Assembly (NCBI GenBank): GCA_025463305.1
Contig: JAOBWK010000051.1
Location: 1-46,524 of the forward strand
Reading direction: 5' to 3'
DNA length: 46,524 bases
DNA from: Ilumatobacteraceae bacterium
GTDB taxonomy: Bacteria; Actinomycetota; Acidimicrobiia; Acidimicrobiales; Ilumatobacteraceae
Part shown: piece by piece, positions 1-7,877 of the stretch
How positions within the stretch are numbered: position 1 is the first letter of the stretch
Layout of the letters: every line of letters begins with the position of its first letter
The notes under the pieces: generated by a model
The model's database searches: none
Told to the model about the DNA's origin: nothing
The model's input: the letters and a program-made list of their open reading frames with translations, nothing else
Position numbers and translations under genes: made by a program

Positions 1-1
1 C

Positions 2-1570
2 GAAGATCGTCGCCGACCGGCGTGGCACAAGGCCGAGCTGGCCCCGGACCTGCCGTTCCAGGTGGTGATCATCGGCGCCGGCATGTCGGGGATCCTGTCC
101 GCGCATCGGCTCGATCAAGCCGGCGTCGACTACATCGTGCTCGACAAGAACGACGACGTCGGCGGCACGTGGCACGAGAGCGTCTATCCAGGCTGCCGGG
201 TCGACAACCCGAACCACAACTACAGCTTCTCGTTCGCCCAACGGCATGACTGGCCGTTCCACTACTCGACCCAGGACGTGCTCCAGGAGTACTTCCGCGA
301 CTGTGCGGATGCGTTCGACGTGCGCCGCAACATCCGCTTCGGGTCTCGCGTCGTCTCGGCGACGTGGGACGACGACACCGCGGTGTGGACCGTCGTGCAC
401 ACCGACCGCGATGGCCACGAGCACACCCTCACGGCCAACGTCGTGATCAGCGCGGTCGGACAGCTCAACCGTCCGTCGTGGCCGGCCATCGACGGCATCG
501 CCGACTTCGCCGGGACGTCGTTCCACTCGGCCGAGTGGCGCCACGACATCGACCTCACCGGCACGCGCGTGGTGGTCATCGGCACCGGGTGCAGCGCACT
601 GCAGTTCATCCCGCACGTCGCCGAGGTCGCCGGGCACGTGCACGTGCTCCAGCGCACGCCGCCGTGGATCGTGCCGACGCCGGACTACCACCAGGCCGTC
701 AACCCGGGGCTCACCTGGCTGTACGGCAACGTGCCGACCTACAGCGAGCTGAACCGCTTCCTGATCTTCTGGAAGATGGGCGACGCGGCGATCGAGGGCG
801 TGCGCGTGGATCCCGCCTGGACGTCGAGCGACTCGGCCAACGGCTCGTCGGTGAGCGCGATCAGCGAGTTCACCCGTCAGATCATCGTGCAGTACTACGA
901 GCAGCAGTTCGAGGGCCGGCCCGACCTGCTCGCCAAGGTCGTGCCGACGTATCCGGTGGGGGCCAAGCGCGTCGTGCGCGACAACGGCGTCTGGGCGAGC
1001 ACGCTCAAGCGGGACAACGTCTCACTGGTCACGGACGGGATCGACCACATCGAGGCGGGCGGCGTGCGGATGGCCGATGGTTCGCTGCTGGAGGCCGACG
1101 TGATCATCTACGGCACCGGCTACCAGGCGTCGAACTTCCTCTCGCCGATGCGCATCACCGGCCGCGGAGGCGTCGACCTGCACGAGCGTTGGAACGGCGA
1201 CGCCCGCGCCTACCTCGGCGTCACCATCCCCGACTTCCCGAACCTGTTCTGCCTCTACGGACCGAACACGAACATCGTCATCAACGGCAGCATCATCTAC
1301 TTCTCCGAGTGCGGGGCGCGGTTGGTGCTCGGCCTGATCGAGCAGCTGCTCGCCGACGATCGTCGCTCGATCGAGGTCAAGCGCGACGTGCACGACGCCT
1401 TCAACGAGCTGGTCGACGCCGAGAACCACCTGATGGCGTGGGGATGGAGCGAGGTGAACAGCTGGTACAGGAACTCGCACGGCCGCGTCGCGCAGAACTG
1501 GCCGTTCACGTTGCTCGACTACTGGGAGCGCACGCGAACGCCCGACCTCGACGACTACGTGCTGCGCTGA
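2..1570 (+). CDS. Flavin-containing (Baeyer-Villiger-type) monooxygenase, 5' end outside window
   Basis: The reading frame is open from base 2 to a TGA at 1570, giving 522 visible residues; the true start lies upstream of the window because residues before the first GTG (position 62) are already protein-like. A first FAD-binding Rossmann motif GAGMSG is followed by the GGTWHESVYPGCRVD block of class B monooxygenases. The BVMO fingerprint F-x-G-x3-H-x3-W is present (FAGTSFHSAEW), followed by a second, NADPH-binding Rossmann motif GTGCSA. The family inserts one oxygen atom from O2 into ketones to give esters or lactones, or oxidises N or S, using FAD and NADPH in the cytoplasm. The substrate cannot be told from sequence. 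The gene ends convergently against a LuxR-type gene 27 bases away. The class assignment is firm; ketone versus heteroatom oxidation is not settled. Confidence 0.93.
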   Translation, partial: EDRRRPAWHKAELAPDLPFQVVIIGAGMSGILSAHRLDQAGVDYIVLDKNDDVGGTWHESVYPGCRVDNPNHNYSFSFAQRHDWPFHYSTQDVLQEYFRDCADAFDVRRNIRFGSRVVSATWDDDTAVWTVVHTDRDGHEHTLTANVVISAVGQLNRPSWPAIDGIADFAGTSFHSAEWRHDIDLTGTRVVVIGTGCSALQFIPHVAEVAGHVHVLQRTPPWIVPTPDYHQAVNPGLTWLYGNVPTYSELNRFLIFWKMGDAAIEGVRVDPAWTSSDSANGSSVSAISEFTRQIIVQYYEQQFEGRPDLLAKVVPTYPVGAKRVVRDNGVWASTLKRDNVSLVTDGIDHIEAGGVRMADGSLLEADVIIYGTGYQASNFLSPMRITGRGGVDLHERWNGDARAYLGVTIPDFPNLFCLYGPNTNIVINGSIIYFSECGARLVLGLIEQLLADDRRSIEVKRDVHDAFNELVDAENHLMAWGWSEVNSWYRNSHGRVAQNWPFTLLDYWERTRTPDLDDYVLR

Positions 1571-1577
1571 TCAGCGC
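1564..1577. repeat. 14-bp perfect palindrome over the monooxygenase stop codon
   Basis: GCGCTGATCAGCGC is perfectly self-complementary with no loop and contains the TGA stop of the monooxygenase. A second arm pair, GGTGA near 1580 and TCACC near 1597, could make a weak hairpin between the two convergent genes. Either may help terminate transcription, but neither has a T-tract. Confidence 0.4.
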
Positions 1578-1597
1578 TCGGTGAACGACGCCCGCCA

Positions 1598-4132
1598 TCA
1601 CCCGTCGAGCTCGTCGGCGAGCGCCGCAGCGAGCTCGTCGCGGCCGCGCACTCCGAGCCGGCGGTAGGCGCGCAGCAGGTAGTTGCCGACGGTGCGCACC
1701 GACAGGTGGAGCTCCTCGCCGATCTCGCGATCGGACATGCCGCGGACCGCGAGCCGAGCGACCTGCAGCTCGCCCGGACGCAAGGCCGGGGTCTCCTCGG
1801 GAGCGATCGTCGTCGGGGCGAACAGCACCGCCCGCGGGAACCCGCTGCGCAGGCGAGCGGCACGCCGTTGCTCTGCCGCTGCCTGGCGGGCGGCGCCGGA
1901 TGTGGTGAGCAGCTGAGCAGCCGCCATCGACACCTCGCACGCCCACACCGCGAACCCCTGCACCTCGAGCTCGCCGGCGACCAGGCCGAGTCCGGTGCCG
2001 TCGCCGATGCCCTGCGCGTGCCGTGCCGTCAGGGCAGCACGTGGCGCGTCGAGCTCGTCGGCGAGCGCGACGACCCGGGCGAGCTCCTGCGCCGTCGCCG
2101 ACGAGAGCCGGACGAGGTCGTGCAGGCAGCCGAGCTCGGCGCTGCGGTGCCCAGCAGCGGCTGCCACGGCGACACGGTCGCGCAGCACCTTCGCCGCCGA
2201 CGCGTGATCGCCAGCGGCGACATCGACGGCCGCTCGGGCGCGGTCGAGTGCGGCGCCGAACAGCCGGCGCTGGACGTGAGGCGCGACCGAACCCAGACGT
2301 CGACGTGCCGTCGCCACCTCGCCGAGCAACGTCAGCGCCTCGGCCGCCGCCGCCTCGCCCAGCACGATCCCGAGCGGCTCGTCGGTGCGGAGCAGCGCCT
2401 CGATCGCCCCGTCAGCGGCAACGAGCGCAGCCTGCCCATCGCCGTCGTCGATGCGCCGGCGGGCGATCGCGAGCAGCGCCCAACCGTCGGGCGTGGCGGT
2501 CGCGGACGCATCGCTCGCCGTCCGCCAGGCGAGCGCCTCGCCGTCGGCCAGCCAACCGCCCTCGACGAGCACGAGCGCCTCGAGCCCAGCGCGACGCTCG
2601 GGATCGTCGACGCCGCGCAACAGCGCGAGCGCCGATCGGAACCCGCCCCGGGCGAGGAGGTCGAGCGCGCGGAGGTGCACCGCCTCGGACCCGCCGGCGG
2701 GATCCCCGCCGGCGATGCGCAGCTCGTCGACGACGTCGGCATCCGTGTCGGCGTCTGCGTCGTGCGCGCCACGGTCGTCGCCGAGGTTCCAGAACGCGTT
2801 GCGCATCCGGATGTGACGCATGGCCCGGCCCAGATCGACCGTGGTGGACAGATCGGCGGCCTCGGCCAGCAACCGCTCCACGGCGACGCCGTCCCGCTCG
2901 ACGAGCGCAACGCGGGCAAGCGCCAGCGCGCTCGCGCCGGTCGGATCGACGTCGTGCGCGGCGCGAGCGAACCGCGATGCGGACGCCGGGTCGCCGGCGA
3001 CGAGCGCCTCAGCGGACGCGACGAGCAGATGTGGCGCGGTCACCGTCAGCCCCGCATCGAGCCGCCAACCGGCGATTCGTGAGGCATCGCCCCGACGCCG
3101 GCCACCGGTGCGCTCGAGGTGATCGGCGAGGGTGCGGCGGATGTTCCGGGCCCGGAGCGGGAGCAGCCGATCGCGGACGATGTCGGCGTACAGCGGATGG
3201 GCGATCGTGACCTCGACCCGGTTGCCGGCGGTCGTGGCCGTCACCAGCCGGCGTCGTTCCAGTCGCGCCATCACCGTCGCGAACCCCATCCCCTCGATCA
3301 CGTCGAGCCCGATCGGCTCGGCCACGGCGATGGTCTCCAGGCAGCGCCGCTCCGCGTCGTCGAGCGCGCCGACGCGGCCGGCCACCAGCTCGGCGAGCCG
3401 GCTCGACGAACGGGGGAGACGGCTGAGCCGCCATCCGCCGGAGCCGTCGGGGAGCAGTGCGTTGTCGTCCTCGGCCGCCATCAGCAGCTCGCGGGTGAAC
3501 AGCGGGTTGCCGCCTCCGGCCTCGAACAGACGGCGCGCGCCCGGCTCGTCCATCGGCCCACCGAGCGCGGCGGCGAGCAGCGCGTCGTGTTCCACGCGGT
3601 CCAGCCCGTCGAGATCGATCCGGGCCAGCGCACCACCACGCCACAGCGCCGTCATCGCTGCCGACACCGGACGGTCGGCCCGGACGGTGATCACCGCCAC
3701 CACGCCCGGCGTCCCGGCGACGTGCTGGACGAGGGTGATCGAGGCGTCGTCGAGGAGGTGGGCGTCGTCGACCATCAGACACAGCGGACCGTGGTCGGTC
3801 AGCACCTCGTGGGCGCGGCGGATCACGTCGGCCGGCTCGGCCGGACCACTGCCGCCTGCGTCGGCGGAGAGCAGCGACGCCGCCGCGCCGAAGGGAATCG
3901 AGGCCGCCGCACGACTGCCCGCGACACGGGCGATCCGGTAGCCGGCCGCCGCGGCGAGGTCGACGCAGCCGGCGGCGAGTCGCGTCTTGCCGACGCCGGC
4001 CGATCCGACGAAGGCGATGCCGCGACCGGCCCCCGAGTCGTCAGCGGCGAGGATCGTCGCGAACCGGTCGAGGGCCTGAGCGCGGCCGACGAGTGGCCAC
4101 TCGCTGGCCAGTCGATCGAACGCGTCCGCCAT
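1598..4132 (-). CDS. Large ATP-binding LuxR-family regulator (LAL/MalT type), copy 1
   Basis: The 844-residue protein starts at an ATG at 4132. An upstream in-frame extension exists only as low-complexity valine-rich shadow of the neighbouring Thr-rich lipoprotein and is rejected. A STAND-type ATPase domain occupies the N-terminus, with Walker A GSAGVGKT (residues 43-50) and a Walker B-like LCLMVDDAH (about 117-125). A long helical, repeat-like middle follows. The last ~60 residues form a GerE/LuxR helix-turn-helix (LRPGELQVARLAVRG...SVRTVGNYLLRAYRRLGV). Family members are cytoplasmic transcription activators that assemble with ATP and an inducer to activate target promoters; the inducer here is unknown. 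The gene diverges from a lipoprotein gene and shares an upstream motif with the second regulator. No ribosome-binding site is visible. Confidence 0.9.
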   Translation of the reverse strand: MADAFDRLASEWPLVGRAQALDRFATILAADDSGAGRGIAFVGSAGVGKTRLAAGCVDLAAAAGYRIARVAGSRAAASIPFGAAASLLSADAGGSGPAEPADVIRRAHEVLTDHGPLCLMVDDAHLLDDASITLVQHVAGTPGVVAVITVRADRPVSAAMTALWRGGALARIDLDGLDRVEHDALLAAALGGPMDEPGARRLFEAGGGNPLFTRELLMAAEDDNALLPDGSGGWRLSRLPRSSSRLAELVAGRVGALDDAERRCLETIAVAEPIGLDVIEGMGFATVMARLERRRLVTATTAGNRVEVTIAHPLYADIVRDRLLPLRARNIRRTLADHLERTGGRRRGDASRIAGWRLDAGLTVTAPHLLVASAEALVAGDPASASRFARAAHDVDPTGASALALARVALVERDGVAVERLLAEAADLSTTVDLGRAMRHIRMRNAFWNLGDDRGAHDADADTDADVVDELRIAGGDPAGGSEAVHLRALDLLARGGFRSALALLRGVDDPERRAGLEALVLVEGGWLADGEALAWRTASDASATATPDGWALLAIARRRIDDGDGQAALVAADGAIEALLRTDEPLGIVLGEAAAAEALTLLGEVATARRRLGSVAPHVQRRLFGAALDRARAAVDVAAGDHASAAKVLRDRVAVAAAAGHRSAELGCLHDLVRLSSATAQELARVVALADELDAPRAALTARHAQGIGDGTGLGLVAGELEVQGFAVWACEVSMAAAQLLTTSGAARQAAAEQRRAARLRSGFPRAVLFAPTTIAPEETPALRPGELQVARLAVRGMSDREIGEELHLSVRTVGNYLLRAYRRLGVRGRDELAAALADELDG

Positions 4133-4141
4133 ACTGCGCCG

Positions 4142-4147
4142 AGCGTA
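4142..4147 (-). promoter_or_regulatory. Candidate -10 element for LuxR copy 1
   Basis: TACGCT on the minus strand ends 9 nt before the ATG, so transcription would begin within about three bases of the start codon (nearly leaderless). No -35 box is recognisable. Confidence 0.4.
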
Positions 4148-4176
4148 GACGGCGCCCCGGGGATGCGGGCCGTGCG

Positions 4177-4196
4177 GTGGAGTAGCCGATACGGTT
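4177..4196 (+). promoter_or_regulatory. Shared LuxR-region motif, copy A
   Basis: GTGGAGTAG-N4-TAC-N-GTT lies between the divergent LuxR copy 1 and the lipoprotein. The same pattern recurs at 7824-7843 next to LuxR copy 2. It contains a short GTA...TAC dyad and overlaps the candidate -10 of the rightward gene. It could be an operator for these regulators or part of a specialised promoter. Confidence 0.45.
4190..4195 (+). promoter_or_regulatory. Candidate -10 element for the Thr-rich lipoprotein
   Basis: TACGGT is followed by 7 nt and then ATG at 4203, the spacing expected for a leaderless transcript. The hexamer is embedded in the shared motif at 4177-4196. Confidence 0.45.
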
Positions 4197-4202
4197 CCCC
4201 GG

Positions 4203-5045
4203 ATGCGAAGGAACTGGCTTGATGGCGGCATGAGATCACACGCGAACCCCCTGACCGCACTCGCGGTCGCTGCCGTGGCACTGGTCGGGCTCACGGCCTG
4301 CAGCTCGGACAGCAAGTCGTCCTCGACGACCACCGCCAAGACGACGGCCACGACCACCGCCAAGACGACCGCGACGACGCCCGACACGACCGCAGACACC
4401 ACGGCCGACACGACCGCGGACACCTCGATCGGCACGACCGTCGACAACACCACCGTCGACACGAGCACCTTCGACACCAGCACGGCCGACACGAGCACCG
4501 CCGACACGGCGACGTCGGACACGCTCGATGCGAGCGCGGCCGAGGCCGCGCTCAAGCCACTGCTGCTCACCGCTGCCGAGGTCGGCCCCGACTTCGCCGA
4601 GCAGCCGTACACCGACGATCACAGCCCCACCCCGTGCGGCATCGACGTCGACGGCCAGTACCCGTCGATCGCACTCGTGTCCACCGAGCTGGTGCAGCCC
4701 GAGCCCGTGCTCGCGATGCTCGAGGAGATCCGCGTCTACAACTCCAGCGATGAGGCCACCTCGGCCTACAACCTCGCCACCGCCGGGTTCTCGTGCGGCC
4801 ACGGTCCCGAGGGCGTGACGCTGGGCGACCCCGCCGACATCTCCGAGCAGGTCGGCGTCACCGCCGAGGGCATCACCGTCTCCAACGCCGACTACCAGGG
4901 CGCCGTCATCCTCGCCCTCGACAACGACGCGATCATCGTGTTCCAGTTCCAGGCCGCCGCGGACACCGACACCTCGACCGCTCCGGACCCTACCGCGATC
5001 GCCGCGGCCGGCATCACCAAGATCACCCAGGGCCTCAACGGCTGA
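4203..5045 (+). CDS. Thr/Asp-rich secreted lipoprotein of unknown function
   Basis: A lipoprotein signal ends in LTAC|SSDS, so the mature protein should be lipid-anchored outside the membrane through the cysteine. The start at 4203 (280 residues) is preferred because a -10-like hexamer lies 7 nt upstream. The internal ATG at 4230 (271 residues) gives a more textbook signal peptide and is a real alternative. After the cysteine come about 75 residues of Thr/Ala/Asp-rich linker (TTAKTT, TADTTAD and TVDTST units), then a ~170-residue globular domain beginning near AEAALKPLLLTAAEVGPDF with CGID and SCGH cysteines that may pair. The globular part resembles generic actinobacterial sensor or carrier lipoproteins, but I do not recognise a named family. 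It is divergent from LuxR copy 1, which may control it. Confidence 0.85.
   Translation: MRRNWLDGGMRSHANPLTALAVAAVALVGLTACSSDSKSSSTTTAKTTATTTAKTTATTPDTTADTTADTTADTSIGTTVDNTTVDTSTFDTSTADTSTADTATSDTLDASAAEAALKPLLLTAAEVGPDFAEQPYTDDHSPTPCGIDVDGQYPSIALVSTELVQPEPVLAMLEEIRVYNSSDEATSAYNLATAGFSCGHGPEGVTLGDPADISEQVGVTAEGITVSNADYQGAVILALDNDAIIVFQFQAAADTDTSTAPDPTAIAAAGITKITQGLNG
4318..4515 (+). repeat. Low-complexity Thr/Ala/Asp codon repeat
   Basis: Short degenerate repeats of ACCGCC-AAGACG and GCCGACACG-ACC type encode the linker of the lipoprotein. They also create a spurious open antisense frame that appears to extend the LuxR gene upstream. Confidence 0.7.
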
Positions 5046-5074
5046 TCACCGTCGAACGTCGCTCGAACCGGCCG

Positions 5075-7750
5075 TCACCCCGAGAGGGTGGCGGCCAGTT
5101 CGGCACGATTCGTGACGCCGAGCTTGTCGTAGGCGTTCTGCACGTAGCTCTCCACGGTGCGTTGGGTCAGCCCGAGCAGCTCGGCGATCGATGCGCTGGT
5201 GTCGCCGGCAGCGGCCAGCACCACGACCTCGCGCTCACGTGGCGTCAGGATGGCGAGCACACGCGGCGGGATCAGGCTGGGCAGCCGGACCTCGCCCAGC
5301 TCCTGGCGAAGCGCACGGGCTCGCGCTGCAACCGCGTTCGCGCGACGTGCGTCGCCGTTGCGGAGGTGCGCCGTGCACGCAGCATGTGCCGCCTCGGCCG
5401 CGGCCAGCGTGCAGCCCACGCCGGCCAGCTCCTCCGCCGCCGCTGACAGCCCGTCACCGTCGTCGTCGACGGCAGCGGTGGCGTAGCGCAGCGCGATGGC
5501 CGCCAGTGTTCCGTCGCTGCCTGCGGCGAGGGCGCGAGCGGCGTCGATGACCTCTCGCGCGCCACCCAGCCCGACGATGTCGAGCACGAGGAGCAGCTCT
5601 TCGCGGGCGTCCCGCGCGCGTCGTGATGCGAGTGTTTCGACCAGTGCCGCCACGCCGTCGGTGATGCGGCCCGAGCCGAGCACGGCCCAGGCGTGGGCAT
5701 ACCGGCCGTAGAAGTTGGCGACGCCCAGGTCGTCGCACGCCTGGGCGGCGGCCTCCGCGCCCTCGCCGTCCCCGGCGGTGGCGCAGGCAGCGGCCACCTC
5801 GGCCAATGCCACGCCCGCCAGCTGCAGCGATCCGGAGCGCGTGAACGTGTCGGCGGCGGTGCGTGCCTCTTCGGCGGCGGCGAGCGGACGGCCCTGCACA
5901 CGGTGCACCGAGCTGGCCGCCATGTGGTGCCACGCGGCCTCCTGCTCGGACCAACGATCGCGCTGGAAGTCGACGCGTCGCGTCGCCGCCGCGGCAGCGT
6001 CGGGCAGGCGCCCGTCCTGCTGCAACGTGCGGATCCGCACGAAGGAGACGATGGCCGGATCCGGCAGCGACGGATCCCACCCGAGCCGCTCGAACGCTGC
6101 GTCGGCCTCGTCGAGCAGCTCCAACGCTGCGGCGATGCGGCCGGTGCTCGTGGCCGTCATCGCCCGCGCCACCGCGACCCACACCACGGACCGGGTGCTC
6201 AGCGGCTGCCCGTCAAGCGTGGCAAGGAACGCAGCGGCGAAGTTCGGCCGGCCGAGCGTGATCATCACGATGGCCTTGCGGGCCACCAGTGCCGCGCCGA
6301 CGGAGCGATCGGCGTCGGCCGCGAGCTCCAGCGCGAACGCCTCCTCGAACCGGCCGAGTATGTAGGTGAACGCGTCGAAGCGCAGCACGGTGGCTTGGGC
6401 GCGCAGCGAGCCGTCGTGCTCGATGGTGTCGAGCAGCTCGTCGAGCTGATCCAGGTGATCCAGTGCGATCTCCGCCTGGGCCGACCTCGCCGCGATGACG
6501 GCGAGCAGGAACCGGTCGGCCGGCGCGCGCGACAACGCACTGGCGCTGCGCTCGCCACCTCGTCCACCGTCGGACTGCCGGACGATCCGCTCGGCGAGCG
6601 TCGGATCGAAGCGCCGCAGCGCCTGGTGGGCGGCATCGTGGGCGACGGCGGACGGGATCGTGGCATGGGCGTCGAGGCGCCACATCGCCACCCGCAGCGC
6701 ATCGCCGCGCCGGCGGAGCCCTCGCGCGGCGACCGCATCCGCGAGCTGGATCCGCGCCCGGTTCGCCCACGAGGTCGGCATGACGGCGCGCAGGACCTCG
6801 CCGTACATCGGATGGCCGAGCCGCACCTCGAGCCGCCGGCGATCGAGGTCGGCGCGGATGAACCCGTCGGCCTCGAGTCGTTCCAGCCGCTGCTCGGCAC
6901 CCTCGCCGACGAGTGCCTCGAGCACGGGCGCGCCGAGCGGCTCACCGAGCGCGAGCAGCTCGAGCACGGCGCGATCGTCCTCGTCGAGGTGCTCGAGCCG
7001 CGCCTCGACAGCCGAGATCAGGTCGGCCGGCAGGGGGAGCGGCCCGATCAGCTGCCAGCCGCCGGCGACGGGGCCGCGGCCGGCGACGAGGGCGAGCACG
7101 CCGGCGTCGCGGGCGCTGGCGACGAGCTGCTGGACGAACAGCGGGTTGCCGGCCGAGGCGTCGTGCAATGTCGCCGCCGCCGAGGGGTGCAGCGGGCTGC
7201 CGAGGATCGACTGGGCGAGCGCCGTCGCCTCGGCGAGCCCGAGCTCGGCCAGGTCCATCCGATCGGCGAGCCCGTCCTTCCAGAGCGCCGTGATCGGGTC
7301 CGGAACGGCCTCCTGGGCGCGCACCGTGATGACCAGGAACGTGCTGCCGGTCATCGCCAGCTGGTGCACGAGCGTCGCGGACGCGTCGTCGAGCCAGTGT
7401 GCGTCGTCGACGAACACGACGAGGCGACGGGTGCCGGCACGAGCGGTGAGCGCCGACACCGTGTGCCGGATCAGGTCGATCTGCGTGGTCGGTGCGTTCG
7501 GCACGGCGAGCAACGGCGCGACGGCTCCGAGCGGGATGCCGGTGGCCGACGGCGAGGCCGAGATGCGCACCAGCTCGTGGCCGGTGTCCGGTCGTTCTGC
7601 GATCAGCCGGCCCGCCAGGGCAGCGGCGAGGGCCGACTTGCCGACGCCGGCCGCGCCGACGAGGACGACGCCGTGGCACCCGTCGCGATCGGCGGCGGCC
7701 ATGCCGCGCCGCAGCTCGCGCTCGCGTCCCACGATGTGTCCGTCGCCCAC
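5075..7750 (-). CDS. Large ATP-binding LuxR-family regulator (LAL/MalT type), copy 2
   Basis: The 891-residue protein begins at a GTG at 7750. This start puts HIVGRERELRRG and the ATPase domain at the N-terminus, as in the other copies, and has a -10-like CAGACT exactly 6 nt upstream. Walker A GAAGVGKS is at residues 32-39 and a Walker B-like LVVFVDDAHWLDDAS follows. The helical middle is long. The C-terminal ~58 residues are a LuxR HTH (LTPREREVVVLAAAGD...LTQRTVESYVQNAYDKLGV). It has the same architecture as copy 1 (ATPase, long alpha-helical array, HTH), and the two are probably old paralogues. It diverges from the 545-residue/TerB gene pair and is convergent with the lipoprotein. The inducer and targets are unknown. 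Confidence 0.9.
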   Translation of the reverse strand: MGDGHIVGRERELRRGMAAADRDGCHGVVLVGAAGVGKSALAAALAGRLIAERPDTGHELVRISASPSATGIPLGAVAPLLAVPNAPTTQIDLIRHTVSALTARAGTRRLVVFVDDAHWLDDASATLVHQLAMTGSTFLVITVRAQEAVPDPITALWKDGLADRMDLAELGLAEATALAQSILGSPLHPSAAATLHDASAGNPLFVQQLVASARDAGVLALVAGRGPVAGGWQLIGPLPLPADLISAVEARLEHLDEDDRAVLELLALGEPLGAPVLEALVGEGAEQRLERLEADGFIRADLDRRRLEVRLGHPMYGEVLRAVMPTSWANRARIQLADAVAARGLRRRGDALRVAMWRLDAHATIPSAVAHDAAHQALRRFDPTLAERIVRQSDGGRGGERSASALSRAPADRFLLAVIAARSAQAEIALDHLDQLDELLDTIEHDGSLRAQATVLRFDAFTYILGRFEEAFALELAADADRSVGAALVARKAIVMITLGRPNFAAAFLATLDGQPLSTRSVVWVAVARAMTATSTGRIAAALELLDEADAAFERLGWDPSLPDPAIVSFVRIRTLQQDGRLPDAAAAATRRVDFQRDRWSEQEAAWHHMAASSVHRVQGRPLAAAEEARTAADTFTRSGSLQLAGVALAEVAAACATAGDGEGAEAAAQACDDLGVANFYGRYAHAWAVLGSGRITDGVAALVETLASRRARDAREELLLVLDIVGLGGAREVIDAARALAAGSDGTLAAIALRYATAAVDDDGDGLSAAAEELAGVGCTLAAAEAAHAACTAHLRNGDARRANAVAARARALRQELGEVRLPSLIPPRVLAILTPREREVVVLAAAGDTSASIAELLGLTQRTVESYVQNAYDKLGVTNRAELAATLSG

Positions 7751-7756
7751 CTGGGC

Positions 7757-7762
7757 AGTCTG
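7757..7762 (-). promoter_or_regulatory. Candidate -10 element for LuxR copy 2 (leaderless)
   Basis: CAGACT on the minus strand is followed by 6 nt and then GTG. The same hexamer and spacing precede the nicotinate phosphoribosyltransferase gene at 23844. Confidence 0.5.
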
Positions 7763-7823
7763 CCAGCCGGTCGGCGGTGCAGACCAGCGAGCGAGGCGCG
7801 ACGAGGAGCCGCGCCTCGGAGCA

Positions 7824-7843
7824 GTGGAGTAGTTCCTACAGTT
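7824..7843 (+). promoter_or_regulatory. Shared LuxR-region motif, copy B
   Basis: This has the same GTGGAGTAG-N4-TAC-N-GTT pattern as copy A at 4177. Here the inner part reads GTAG-TTC-CTAC, a cleaner dyad. A -10-like TACAGT (7837-7842) for the rightward gene lies inside it, leaving a leader of about 28 nt before ATG 7878. Confidence 0.45.
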
Positions 7844-7877
7844 GCCGCACGTCGCCGGCCCGTGGTCCCGTGGCACG

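Noticed and set aside
4133..4612. Upstream extension of LuxR copy 1 with a valine-rich N-terminus
   Set aside because: It is the antisense of the Thr-rich lipoprotein linker; the ATPase domain begins right after ATG 4132, which has a -10-like element.
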